Source: Chaetomium olivaceum (taxonomy: Eukaryota > Ascomycota > Sordariomycetes > Sordariales > Chaetomiaceae). Taken from it: DNA of 64,000 bases. The notes beneath the pieces were generated by a model that saw only the letters and a program-made list of their open reading frames with translations, ran no database searches and had not been told where the DNA came from. Shown here piece after piece: positions 1 through 11,677 of this stretch. The translations under genes were made by a program, and so were the position numbers. The stretch lies in NCBI GenBank assembly GCA_039881045.1, contig JAYWVB010000050.1, positions 186,001 to 250,000 on the forward strand. Reading direction: 5' to 3'. Numbering within the stretch: the stretch's first letter is position 1; each line of letters begins with the position of its first letter.

Positions 1-128
1 GTCAAGAGTCACTTACGTTCCCGGCTTAAGGCCATCGTCTCAAAATATTGGTCGGACGATACTAATCCATGTTTCATTTCATATCCAGTTGTTCCTATCG
101 TGGATTTCTTTCTCCCTCCGCGAGCTGG

Positions 129-807
129 TTATGGATTGGCATGATAATTGTGCTCCCTGTTGGTCTTTTCATCACTTGCTACCAACCCCAGATGCCCGAG
201 ATTACAGTATGGAACACAAGCGAAGATTTTGATGGTACGGGGAGGGTATCCAGTTTCGGCCCACGCCTCAAATTCCTTCTTAAATCCGGAAGCTTGTGCC
301 AATAAGGCGGCGGAAAAGACTGTCCAGATATACACATCATCAGTAACCTCAAAGAAAGTAACAAAGTACCCCTCGATGTTTAGTCTTGAACCTGGGGGCT
401 GTCGGAAATCGTCTCGAAGTGACATGAACTCATCGATCAGGTAAATCTCCTTCAGGTTCTGCGTCTTAAAGAGCCACAGGCGCTGGGTATTGGGCCACGC
501 ACAACAGCCTTATTCATAGCCACGATGCCTACTATGGATCAAGACCACTCGCGCTATGGCTGTCAGTCGTGGGGAAATTAGCTCTAGCTCGTACGACGGG
601 GTGAGCTTCCGGCTACTCGGGCAATTTGGTCATTAAGGTATCGATACCACATAGCTGTTGCGTCTCCAGTCTTTCGGGATCTGATTCATGAAACCTTTCG
701 TGGAAACCAGTAAAAGACACAACGGTTTTGGTAGAGTCCAAAAGGGCAAACATGCCAGCAGTCGCTCCGCCTGCCAAAAATGGCGCGATGTAATCCTTGA
801 AAAACAC
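129..807 (-). pseudogene. Decayed fragment related to the adjacent 2EXR-family gene
   Basis: An open stretch at about 129-470 on the minus strand reads through a segment (WLFKTQNLKEIYLIDEF) and later IKIFACVPYCNL. These resemble, in order, the HTLYLLDPM and VKVLACVPNLNI segments near the C-terminus of the protein at 1104-2387. Homology to that neighbour is the only functional hint. A stop lies just upstream of the conserved part. A further open piece at 613-807 carries a possible membrane segment (APFLAGGATAGMFALLDS) but no recognisable domain. I see no continuous gene with a proper start, so I read this as the decayed tail of a tandem paralogue, possibly continuing off the left edge. GTAAGT on the minus strand at the extreme left edge could be a donor site of a gene extending outside. 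Confidence is low. Confidence 0.35.
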
Positions 808-1103
808 CTAGGTAGGTACGCTGAGTTGATATGTCTGTGTATCAATAGCGTCTTTTGTATGCTCTTTGGTCGTGTACATCTAGGTACCGAAGAAGTACTT
901 ACCACCGGGAAGACGTATGGGACGGGCAACAACTGAAGCATGGAGCCGTCGAGAGGTGGATAATTCCTATTGCCACGGATCCGGGACGCCAATAAGTGAC
1001 CCAACAGAAAATACGCAATTACAGAGCTATCTAGTGCTATTATAATAGGAGCCGAAGACGGCACCTGAGACTAATTAATAGTCCACTGTAGAACAAACCT
1101 GGA

Positions 1104-2387
1104 TCACTCTTGCCGAGCCATAACAGCCACACCTATCAGCGCGGCCCAGAAAGCCAGGCCCAGGAAAAGTTTCCGATCGTCAAGTACGTCTGGGCGTAGA
1201 AAGTCTTCAAGCAACCTTGTAGCGGTGCGGATGTTGAGGTTAGGCACACAAGCAAGAACCTTCACCTGGATGTGTCCTTCGCCCTCGACCTCCGCTTTGA
1301 TTGTGGACAGCTGCGTTTCTAGAAGACTAGCCCCCAAAAATACCTTCAGTGCTCCCACTGTTGGTGTCGGGGTAAGCCAGCCGTTGGTCTTTGAATAATC
1401 TATTTCAAAGAAGGAAGCCCCATCTCCACGAAACTTGGGCACGCTTCCATCAGGCGCATTGAGCCCAGCCGGGGCAACCATTGGGTCAAGTAGATAGAGC
1501 GTATGCAACTTCGGATGACGGGTAACCAAATCCACCAAGTGCTGCTTGAAGTCTGCACAGCCGGGTAGTAGGGACTCCATCCCGGGCCCTAGATTCGTAC
1601 AATAATTAGGCGACCACATCACCGCCAACTCTTCACAGTGTGCCGCAGCCGCAACCAGCGCCCCCTTTCCCCTGATCATCCCAAACTTCCCCCCACAATC
1701 ATACGCCGGCCCGCCATCATCCAACATCAACATCTCCTCCAGCTCAAGACTCGGCACCAGCACCGGATGCAGCCGCGTATCATTCCCCACCGCCGCATCG
1801 GCCGCATCCTGGTCCCAGAAACAGCACACCCCCTCCCTAGGATCGACCCAATTCTCGGGCGCGCCGAGGCGATACTCCATATTGCGCAGCACCCTCTTTG
1901 CCTCGGCGCACGAAGCCCCAATCCGCGCGCCTCGTCCGCCACCAGCCACCCGCTGTCGTGGCGGGCCACGCCCAGCGGGGTGCCCCCGGGGCCGCCGTCG
2001 CGCGGCATGTCGAGGAACTGGAGGTGGAGAGATCGGTAGTGGGCGACCTCCCTGTCGCAACGGACCTTCTCGTCGCGGTAGAGCTCTTGCGCGAGCGGGT
2101 CGTCCCGCCAGTTGGGGCCGAGCTTCCTGCTGAGGTAGCTGGAGACGTCGCCTAGGATGGTGATGACCTCGGGCTGTGGTGGGAGGGTGATGAAGGGCCG
2201 GATGTGGAGGGGCCGCGGGGTGGTGTCGGGGGTGGTGCTGCCGCGGGAGGGGGCGAGGGGCGCGAGGAAGGCGAGCGTCCAGATTTCTTGGCGGATTTCG
2301 GGGGGGAGAGCGCTGAGGGGGGAAATGGGTGGGTTTCCTTCCGAGGGGTGTTATGGTGGTGGTGGTGGTGATGGTGGTGGGGTCCAT
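1104..2387 (-). CDS. 2EXR-domain protein with C-terminal membrane segment; frame broken twice
   Basis: The N-terminal part contains LPPEIRQEIWTLAF, the hallmark of the fungal 2EXR (F-box-like) domain. It continues through an alpha/beta stretch with a W/R-rich middle (NWVDPREGVCCFW) and ends in a hydrophobic helix (LFLGLAFWAALIGVAVM) plus a short tail. The start is taken at the ATG at 2387, before a Thr-rich run encoded by a GGT/ACC microsatellite. The reading frame changes twice. Near 2305-2320 a C7 run is one C too long for PPEIRQ to follow. Near 1905-1935 a G4 run is one G short before ASCAEAKRV. Correcting both gives one continuous protein of about 428 residues. 2EXR proteins are abundant and uncharacterised in filamentous ascomycetes, so no biochemical function is proposed. 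Confidence 0.6.
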   Translation of the reverse strand: MDPTTITTTTTITPLGRKPTHFPPQRSPPRNPPRNLDARLPRAPRPLPRQHHPRHHPAAPPHPALHHPPTTARGHHHPRRRLQLPQQEARPQLAGRPARARALPRREGPLRQGGRPLPISPPPVPRHAARRRPRGHPAGRGPPRQRVAGGGRGARIGASCAEAKRVLRNMEYRLGAPENWVDPREGVCCFWDQDAADAAVGNDTRLHPVLVPSLELEEMLMLDDGGPAYDCGGKFGMIRGKGALVAAAAHCEELAVMWSPNYCTNLGPGMESLLPGCADFKQHLVDLVTRHPKLHTLYLLDPMVAPAGLNAPDGSVPKFRGDGASFFEIDYSKTNGWLTPTPTVGALKVFLGASLLETQLSTIKAEVEGEGHIQVKVLACVPNLNIRTATRLLEDFLRPDVLDDRKLFLGLAFWAALIGVAVMARQE

Positions 2388-3340
2388 GGTTCGGGTGAGT
2401 CGCTGAAGTGGTGTCGGATGGGGTTGGTTGGGTCCGGTTTGTTTACTTGATTGTTGCCGCATATGATGAGGGGCATTATTTGGGTTTTAATAATATGTGG
2501 AGGGAAAGGAGTTTTTATATGACCTTGTCTCGATGCTTGATTAAGTTAATTACACAATGGCTTTGTCACTTTGAATGTGGAACAAAGACAACAACAAAAA
2601 CAACAAATGAGATAACCGAGTGTTATGGATCCTCGTTGAAGCCCTGAGTGAACAGAACCAGGAAAAGGAGCGCATATTCACAAGTCGTGGACAGTGTGGT
2701 GTGGCGAAGAAACACGTGATTACCTTACCGGTCGATTTGGGGACCGGAGGGGCTCAGTATTCAGATCCGGAACAGCACAGCTGTAAAATCGATCCATTAC
2801 GCCGATATCTTGGTCTAATGGCGGCATTAGATCGCCATCACTCCTCCATCGACTCGTACATCTTCCTGTGAGTGAGCGTTGAGTAAGCTGAAAGCAAACG
2901 GAACCACGAGACCGGAGTGTGCAAGCCCAATATGTACCGTCCGTTCTGGGAAGGACATGACAATATACCCACTTCTGAACTTTTGCGGCGTCGTATACAT
3001 ACAGGTAGAGAGAGTTTCAAGGTTCGCAGTGTGACTTTATGGCAGGATTGCCAGGTGCCTACCAAGGTACCTACTACCTTACGCACCTGAAAATAACATG
3101 GATGGGACTTTGAAATACTAATTCGGTATAACGCAGAGTTTATATTGCAATTATGTACAGTCATAATAATTACACAATGTTTCGCCGGTCCACCTCTTGT
3201 AATTAACATACCAAGTACCAACCTTTTCGAAGCTTTTAAGCGTGGCATGGATATGCCTTAATTTTCAGAGGATGCCCTTTTTGGAACTCCAACCTCAGGT
3301 ACCTACCGTTCAAGCTTGGACTTCCCTTCACGTTCATGGA
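2388..3340. other. Intergenic spacer
   Basis: This stretch lies between the 5' end of the 2EXR gene and the 3' end of the MFS gene. It is AT-richer than the flanks and holds only short unsupported open frames. No tRNA, repeat or conserved peptide was seen. Confidence 0.6.
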
Positions 3341-5022
3341 TTAGACCTTCACATGCCATCCCCAGCCCGTCGTCCCCGCTTCCCGCATCAACCGCTTCAC
3401 CTTAACGGCCCTGGCCGCTGCCATTAGCACCATACCCAGCATCAACGCTGCGCCTGCAAACGCCTGAGCGCCATAATATCTCCCCCCTGAAGCCGTGATG
3501 ATGGCCCCGGCAATTGGCGGTCCGGCAAGGGTTGCAAAACTGACAATGGTAAAGATCATGCCCATTCTCACGCCAGCCTTCCGCAGATCCGTCGTCAAGC
3601 TACTCAGGCCGGCAGGGAACAGACTCTGGATGCTACCGGCGGTGATGCCATAGAAACAACACCACACATACAGACCCGGCGTAGACTTGACAGCCATCCA
3701 TGAAAATACGCATATCCCAGCAGCACCAGCCGCAGGCATGAGCATGTTGATCGTCCCGTACCGGTCGGCAAGATGGTTCGGTATCACCCGGCCCGGGATG
3801 CCAACGCCGTTGATGACAAGCAATAAGTTCAAACTGCTGGTGTAATCCATCCCGATGATGTCCCTGCTGAACGAGGCAATGTAATAAAACGCAAAGTACA
3901 GCCCGAGGAAGAACTACCGCACAAGACGTCAGTCAGCCAGCGCGTCCAGCCCACTCTCAACCCCCACTAGCATGCACACCGCAAACTCACCGAAAAGCTC
4001 CCCGCCGCGTACAGCGTATACTCAGCTTCCCCAAACGCCCGCCACTCCACCCACGGCCCGCTCTTCCTCGGCGGGATCCTAGGCTTCAGCCCCACCAACG
4101 CGACGGCAAACGTCGCCAGCTGCACATAGCCGATGGCGCGCATCGCCGCGGGGAACCCCTGCGCAGGCAACAGCTGGCGCACCATGCCCGGAAACACCAA
4201 CCCGCCGGTGGCACTCCCGCACGCGCCCAAGGCGATGGCCAGCGCGCGGCGCTTGCTGAAGTAGGTCGACAGCGTGGAAACGCAGGGGCAGAAGAGGAAG
4301 CCGTTGCCCAGGCCCACGCAGATGCCCTGCGCCAGCACGAGCTGCCAGTACTGGGTGGCGGCGGAGGCGGCAAAGATGCCGAGGATCTGGAAGGCGACAC
4401 CGATGATGAAGACGTGCCGGAAGTAGCCGGCGTCGGTGAGCCGGCCGGTGAAGGCGCCGACGAAGAAGAGGAGGAAGATTTGCAGGGAGCCGATCCAGGA
4501 TATGTCGGAGGGGGGGCGGTTCAAGGCGGTGGTGTAGTAGGTTTGGAAGATGCCGAAGGAGTTGATCACGCCCCAGGTGTTCATGACGACGAGGTGGGAG
4601 CAGGCCACTGGGGAGGGGATGGTTAGGTCAGGTTGTTTTGTGGGTGATAGGGGGAGGGAGGGTGATAGTTTACCGGCTGTCCAGGCTTGCAAGCCGCCGT
4701 CAGGGGGCGGGCCGGGGTTCCAGCTGGATTTGGTGCTGACTTTGGTAACAACGCGGCTGGCTACGCGTGAGAGTACGCTGTTCCCAATTCCGTGGCCACC
4801 GGCGCCGTCTTCGTGTGTTCGTTGCGGTGACAAGGGCGGATGTTCTTCTTCCACTGGCGTCTCGTCATCGCTGGTACCGGTCACCATTTGCCCGATGCCT
4901 TCCCCGCTCTGCTTTTCAAGATCCACTCGGGCCGATGCCGACGACGAGTCCGTGTCTCGATCCGGCCGTGCCGGCGGCCCCTTTACCGCATCGTCGGGCG
5001 GGTGTGACCTCGCTTTCCCCAT
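3341..5022 (-). CDS. MFS monocarboxylate-porter-like transporter
   Basis: Three exons are inferred: 4674-5022, 3991-4607 and 3341-3913. The introns run 4608-4673 (66 nt, in frame, GTAAAC..CCCCAG) and 3914-3990 (77 nt, GTGAGT..GGTAG). The product is about 512 residues. A polar, acidic N-terminus of about 110 residues ends in PPDGGLQAWTA, matching the conserved DGGxxAW entry to helix 1 of fungal monocarboxylate-porter (MCT/SLC16-like) proteins. Roughly twelve hydrophobic segments follow, with FGIFQTYY, ISWIGSLQIF and STYFSKRRALAIAL as family-typical motifs. Such proteins sit in the plasma or vacuolar membrane and are presumed to move monocarboxylates or similar small acids; the substrate cannot be read from sequence. 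All frames are intact. Confidence 0.88.
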
Positions 5023-7361
5023 ACCGCCAGCAACAAGACGGTTGTTGGGGAGGTTTCCTGGAAGCTAGGTGAGGACTCTTCTGGCCAGTGAGTCACTGAA
5101 CGTGGCCAGCCACAACCTAACAGTGGAAGGGTTGGGATAGCTTGGTCCCTAGGGGTATCGTTTAATGTCGTGGAGTTTCTTTCATGGATTTACCGTATTC
5201 TAGCCCAATTGGTATCCAACAAGATTATATACAACACTTGACGTGTCGATAGAATATCAGTAATCCCCTTAATGCACATGACGATTGTGTAATCCGTAAG
5301 AATGATTCACCGCTACGAAGAAACCAAGAATGTGACATGACGAGTTCGGCTCGCGTCTCGGCTTTCGGGAGTGTGGATCTGTGGGCCGGATGTTACTTTA
5401 TTCAGCAAACGCTCGAGGAAAATACCGACGGTGAGTATGAAAAAAGATAAGAAAAGGCTGGATGAAGGGGCAGTGGACCCGGTTCAAACGCCGGGTTCGG
5501 GCCGGGAATATCTTCAAATCAATGCAAGGGCGTGGGAAAGGGCGTATGCAAGGGTTAGGGCTCTGTATGGTGCGCGCCATGTTTTGTATGCGAAATCCAT
5601 GTGGGAGGAGCTCTCTTTGGGATCAGTGGACCTTAGGAAAAAAAGAATTAGTTAAGGTGCCTAACATAATTGACCGCGGTGAAAACGGAGCTTGGTAAAA
5701 CTCACACTAAATTGCATCACCGGCAATTTAAATTTTGACATCTTGACTGAACTTGAACTTGGCTCGGGTCAGGCCCGTACCCGCCGTGGAGGAGTGTGGG
5801 CTGCTCTTGAGAGCAAACTTTGAAAAAAAAAAGAATCCTTTTTGCTTTCGGGTATAGTGGGTTTGGCATGAGTTGCAGTTGATTGCACTAGACTGCAATT
5901 CTAAGCCTTCAGTTCAATCGAACTGTTGGCAATTCAAAGGATAACGCGTCTGCCTTTTTGCCTTTTTTTGAGGATCGGGTGAATTTACGAGTCATGATCC
6001 GAGCCTCAGCAGCACCCGCTCTGGCGATTCTCCAGGTCTTGTCTTGAGCCTGACGACTCACACAACAAGCCGACATGCTGTTCTCCCACCGCTTTCCGGG
6101 ATACGCTTTAGAAGGGCGGCTCGAGTGGACCTGCCACTAATAATGGGCAGGTCGGACAAAGAGGAGGACACATGTGACAGGAGAAGCGCGAGGGTGTGGT
6201 TTTTTTGTATTGGGCATCCTGGATGGCATCCTGGATGGCATTCCATATCATAAGTTTCTCACGCACTGTTCCGTACTATCCATTGGGAACGGGGAACCTT
6301 GTCAGACTATCCAAACAGACCTCAATCTTGCCGAGCTGCTCGGGCACATCAACCACCACGTTACTTTGCCATCTACTGACAAATGGCCTGATCGTATGTC
6401 TATGCTACCCAGCTTCCTAGCTTGTCTACGATAATATTAGGAAGCACTAATTGGCTTAGAAAGGCGACGTGCTTCATGCACATGTAACGTCAGCTCACAC
6501 GACATGGTGGTCCCGCGAGAGCCTCGTTCCCTATCAATGGTTTATCGCTGTAACCTGCAATTCCAGTTTTACCTCCGGCGGGGCACACCGTCACGGAAAG
6601 CCCTAGCCCCCTTTACAGCGGTTTACCGAAGGCCGTTCTACGTCGGTTGTGTCTACGATGATTAGTTCCAGTGCCAGTGCTATTTATGGGAAATCCCAGT
6701 GAAGCGCTCCCAGCTCACCCTTCGCCCTGTTGGCTGGGGGAATATATCAAACCCTTGTACAGGTTGGAAAGATGTTGAAAGAGTGGCTGTTCAGCTGCTC
6801 AAATTTGGCCCGGGCGAGGTACCACGTGGGCCAATAAACCTGAGCGCTTCGAGTTCCCCAGCGTGACGACCCTACATTATCAGCGCCTCTCGGGCTGAGA
6901 GCCCAATGAGAATCATAAGACACCCCCTACTTCGACAGACTATCCTTGGGTTGAGACTGTCGTGAAACCTAGAATCACCCTTTTTGGCAGAGCCTTGCCC
7001 GCCATCTCTAGTCCGATTCTGGGCGTCGTCCCCGCGCAGGAAATATTGATTAATATCGTGGACTTACTGGTCTTTGGTAGCACCAATGTTATCTGCTCGA
7101 CTGTAGCGCGACATGCGGGGCGGGGCACTCCTAAAAGCCTGGCTTCAGTTTTATGTTTCTATCCAGATTTCGCTTAGGGATGGCCCTCTTTCGTCCTGCT
7201 CGTAGTATGACCGTCCTCCCATTCTAATTTTTTTCCGGTTCATGTTGTTGCCAAAAGCCTCATCACCTGCACTGGAAGCCTTCCTCACCTTTTGTTTCAA
7301 GCATCCCCCTACAATCTTCTGAGACCCCATTGCACTTAAGACGTGGCCATCGAAAGTGGCC
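5023..7361. other. Large gene-free spacer
   Basis: About 2.3 kb lies between two genes transcribed away from each other (the MFS start at 5022 and the patatin gene start at 7362). Open frames here are short and show no recognisable domain. It contains A/T runs (for example near 5822) and one short direct repeat at 6213-6245. It presumably includes both promoters. Nothing else was seen. Confidence 0.6.
6213..6245. repeat. Short tandem repeat, 12-bp unit
   Basis: GGCATCCTGGAT occurs twice head to tail, followed by a partial third copy (GGCATTCC). It lies inside the gene-free spacer and probably arose by slippage. Confidence 0.7.
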
Positions 7362-10300
7362 ATGGATAATCTTTGCGAGAAGTGTGAAGATGTGGAGGTC
7401 GAAGTGACTTGTTCGTGCGGCGCCAGGTTTTGCGAAAGATGCTTTACGCGCAAGCATCTTAACAGGAACCCGACTCATAGGAAGGATGGGAATCGCAAGG
7501 CCGATGAGGCTTGGAACTGGATCACTGGCAAGATTTCCGGCCTTAAGAGCTTGGCTGACCAGTTCAGAGACGATGAGGACGCCAAGTGGTTTGGCCTGCA
7601 CAGCGAGCAGACCCGAAAGGGCGACCGCATCACATCCATCGTCGAGACAGAAAGACTGGCTGACATGATGTCGGCTTCTCTCGACTGGAACAAGGACACC
7701 CCGAGGCGCCAATTTCCAAGCATTGCGTCCTTCGTCGGGGAAACGGGGGCGGGCAAGTCAACCCTAGGTATGTCACAGCCCCTAATATGCGAGCCCCACC
7801 GCAGGTTTTGAGCGAGAATCATTTTAACTGACATGCGGCGCGGGTTGTGCTTTATAGTTCGGTCGTTGATTTACCATTCCGAGAAATCCAAAGAGTTCAA
7901 CCCTCTCGAGGCCCCGGTGTCAGGATCGACCTCTGGCAGTTCGACAATGTCAACCACTGGGGAAGTCAATCTCTATCTCGACCCGACCACCTTCGGCACG
8001 GAATCGCCCATATTTTATGCCGATTGTGAGGGAATCATGGGTTCATCTGACCCTGTGGCGTCCTCTCATCAAAATCTCTGGTACAGCCAATTCCTGTTGT
8101 TCATTAATTTCTTTGCCCGCTTGAGCATCTGTCATGGTCTCTCTGGTTGCCCCAGGTAGTGAAAAGTTGACAACAAAGTTATGAGCGCTGATTGGGAACC
8201 TTGCGCCTAATTAGGACAAAGGATGCGAGGCGTTACACGATTGCGGCAAAGGACGGCAAGCACATGGATCGGCGAACCGCGGTTCGAACTCTCTACCCTC
8301 GCTTTCTCTACATCTTCAGCGACGTAGTGTGTTATGTCACCGGAAACCAACGAGCCTGGGCGGACTCGGCCGTACGTTTGCTAGAATGGTCCCTGGCAGG
8401 AGCTCAAAGCTCTATCAACCAGCACGCTCTCCCCGCCCTCATCATCGTCCTCAATGCTCCAAGGCTAGATAACCAGGCGTGGGTCACCGGCGACCCCGAG
8501 GCTGCCACAAACGACTTCTTTGCTGCCATCGCCGGTGAGATCAGCAAGAGTAATTTTATAAGTGATTTGGCCAAACAGGTCAGTACGAGGCCAGGAGTTG
8601 GCAATTCACCTCCGGGTTTGGTCGTTTTAGTGCGTGTGGATGATGTGCTGACATGGTAATGAAACGCCAGTACGGGTGTCAAGATATGAGGGAGTTGTTT
8701 TCCAGGAGTTATTCCAGTGTCTACGTGCACTATATCCCAATCAAGGGATATGAGTCTTGTGGTTCGACCGAGACTGTGGTTCACCAAACCGTGAAGCTCG
8801 GCCACCACATCCGTTCTGATGCCAAGCGAGTGCAGTCGGCGAGGGCTACCGCCTGGACCAGGTTTGATACCAAGCAGCTCTCAGTCCTTGTGGACTCGGC
8901 CTTTGAACACCTCGTCTCGAGAAAGAACGAGCCGTTTGACTTTGGCCAGTGCAGAGGACGGTTGTCCGTCCCCAAATCCACCGAGGAGAACTTCTCCGAG
9001 ATCCTGGGCCATTGCCTACGGGGCAGTACCGCGGAGAAGTTCCAGGCTACAGGCAAAGTTATAGCATCGAGTTTGCTGAGGCACACAATCCATGAGGACA
9101 GGACCGGTGAGCTGCCGCTTTGATCAATGCTCGTGGGTCGCGTTCGTACCGTACCTGACATCTTATCGGCGATAATAGACTCGGGGGCGCCCCTCATTCC
9201 ATCCGTCGTATTCAACAAGGAGATCCGGGACCTTTGTGGGCGCGCCGTGTCCCAGTTCCTTGACGAAACCGCCCAATGCGCCTTCATCAACCACACCGAT
9301 GGCCAGAGGTGTGTTAACACGAAGATGGGACACGCTCAGGGGCACCAGAATGACATGGGGAGATTGCTCCAAGCGGGCCAGTTTGTGAACGATGAGTTCG
9401 ACTCACAAGCCTTTCTCACGACTGTCGAGACGGCGGTCAACCTCGTCATGTGCGAGGTTGACAGCCAAGCGCCATCAAGTCGGCGAGATTGGCGGCGTTA
9501 TGCCGCCCAGGCGCATCGGGAGAACCTCGCACAGCTTCGCTTGATGAACGGATTCCCATGGAGAAAGTCAGAGAAGGAAATGGTAAACGACTTTGGGAGG
9601 AACGCAAGAGTCTGCTACGGGTGTTTCTTTGGAAGACCAGAATACCAACTCCCTTGCAATCACGCGATATGCGCCGCATGTGTGGAGGATTTTGACGACA
9701 CACCCAGGGCATCCCAGTACCCTGGATTGTTCACTCATGGAAGCTGTGCCGTCTGCGCTGCAACCGGTCAAGGATGGCCGCAAAGAATGCGCATCAAGCC
9801 AGATCTGGCTGGGGTGCGGGTGCTGTCTCTTGACGGCGGCGGCGTTCGTGGTATTGTCGAGCTTGTTGTTCTCAGAGAGCTTGAGCAGCAGATTGGGCTT
9901 GGGATCCCGCTAGGAAGCTTCTTTGATTTCATAGTTGGTACTAGCGCAGGCGGTATCATTGCCCTTGGTCTTGGTGTTCAGGGCCGAACAGTGGACGACT
10001 GTTTGACTCGTTTCCGGACTTTTTCACGCACAGGACTGAAGAAAAAGATCCTCACAAAAACGAAGTTCGTGAGGTGGGCGGGAAAGTTTATCAGAAGTTC
10101 CATCTACCGAACGAAGGACCTGGAACAAGCCCTTTACAACGCGTTCAGTCCGGCTGCTTCCCAGAATCTGTTTGGCGTACGAAACTCGTGCCGGGTCGCA
10201 GTCACAACAACCGTCCATAAGGAGCTCAAGCTGATTGCCAACTATAACCGGGGGGATGAACAGGTATATCTTGATTCTAATATCAGGGTTTCGAACGCGT

Positions 10301-11389
10301 GAGTCTCCACACATCGACCTCTGGACTTCAATTAGACATTCTTACATAAATGTCGCCGAACTAACAACACGGGACAGTGCTCGATGTACGTCTGCCGCGC
10401 CCATGTATTTTGAGCGGGCCTATCACGCCGGCCAAGAATGTTGGGATGGCGGGCTCAAGGCCAACAATCCGATCCAACTTGCCATGACCGAGCCACAGTC
10501 AATTTGGGGATCCGATGTCGACTTCGACCTTCTTCTTTCCGTCGGATCTGGCCACGCGGGTCGGACGGAGCGACAGCACACTGCCCATATTGGACAAAGC
10601 TGGGTTGCCGACCTGCTCAAGGTTCTTTTGAGCACTATGAATGGTGAGAGTACATGGGACGCCTTCTGCCCGGAGCCTAGGATCCGTGATCGAGCTGTGC
10701 GACTGAACGTCGAATTTGACAGCGAGGTGCAACCGGCGCTGGACGATATCAGCAGCATCCCAGCCATGCAATCTGCAGCAGAGAATTATCGTTTCCCCAA
10801 CAACCCGCATGGTGTTTTCCGTACGTCTCGTTTTTCGCCCCTGGATGGAAACGTGCCAGGCCAGATGCTTCCATGCCTTGCGGCTCGACTTCGGGCGGGA
10901 ATGTTCTTTTTTGAGATGGAGTACATGGAACAAAACAAGAGCCTAGTCAGCTTTCGAGGATGGATCTGCTGCCGGCTGGCCCCCGACGAGAATGGCTTCG
11001 CCGCACTCATGGAACGTACCAAAGGCTTTTACGTGGCGGGTGAATATCTCAACTTCGTCATGGGAAGTGAAATCGCCCCGTTCAGGTTTCCCATTGTCTT
11101 CCATCAACACCCCACGTCAAATAGACCGGTCCGAATCGATGTCAACTTCGGCGAAGATTACCGGGTTGGGATTAGCGGCTTCCCGACAACAGTCAAGTCG
11201 CTTCTGGACCACGGAAAGATGCATTCAGAATACCTCAAGGTATCCCGCGATCACTTCCGACAAGTGGTTGAGCTAGAAGGAACTCCCCTAAACAACCCCC
11301 AGGCCGTTTACAACGCCACTGAGTCAGAGGAGAAGCTGCCGCCCCCACCGTATACTGTGGCAATAAAGGAGTGTGAGGTTGACGACTAG
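7362..11389 (+). CDS. B-box-like / GBP-like GTPase / RING / patatin phospholipase fusion protein
   Basis: Six exons are inferred: 7362-7767, 7858-8080, 8215-8578, 8671-9106, 9179-10298 and 10378-11389, giving about 1186 residues. Domains in order: a Cys/His-rich B-box-like zinc finger (residues ~4-42; LCEKC, CSCGARFCERC, then His); a P-loop at 126-135 (GETGAGKSTL) with DCEG at 191-194, as in the G1 and G3 motifs of GB1/RHD3 (GBP, atlastin) GTPases; a long middle region; a RING-like finger at ~622-680 (CYGC, PCNHAICAAC, CAVC); and a patatin domain from ~690. The patatin domain has LDGGGVRG (oxyanion, Asp 695), GTSAGG (nucleophile Ser 732) and DGGLKANNP (Asp 873). All catalytic motifs look intact, so it is expected to be a GTP-binding, possibly ubiquitin-ligating, phospholipid acyl hydrolase. 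Intron 4 (9107-9178, 72 nt, branch CTGAC) removes an in-frame TGA. No signal peptide is seen. A role in stress or non-self response is inference only. Confidence 0.85.
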
Positions 11390-11677
11390 TAAAAGGTCGT
11401 GCGTAGCGACAGCTGGAGATACTTTGGAAGAAATGGTTCAGCGTGGAAGTCAACGCGCCCGCTTAATCTCTTTCTTTAAGAGGCATTCCGTCGCCGCTAG
11501 TTGGTAGTGAAAAGGTTGATTTGCACGAGCCTAAGGTACCTATGCACATTTAGATAGCTACCCAGTTTTCCTAGAGGCAATACACACAACAAATTGCTAT
11601 GTCAAGGCCCTGTAGACTGGGACCTAAACAAAGGCTTATTGTCGGGCACAACACATCCCGCTAACAGTGAGAATCCC
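11390..11677. other. Short convergent spacer
   Basis: This lies between the 3' ends of the patatin gene (plus) and the ACS-family permease (minus). It must contain both transcription ends. No specific signal was identified. Confidence 0.6.

Noticed and set aside
9107..9178. Two separate genes split by the TGA at 9121
   Set aside because: Donor, branch site and acceptor form a good 72-nt intron that keeps frame, and both halves are in the same frame, so one gene is simpler.
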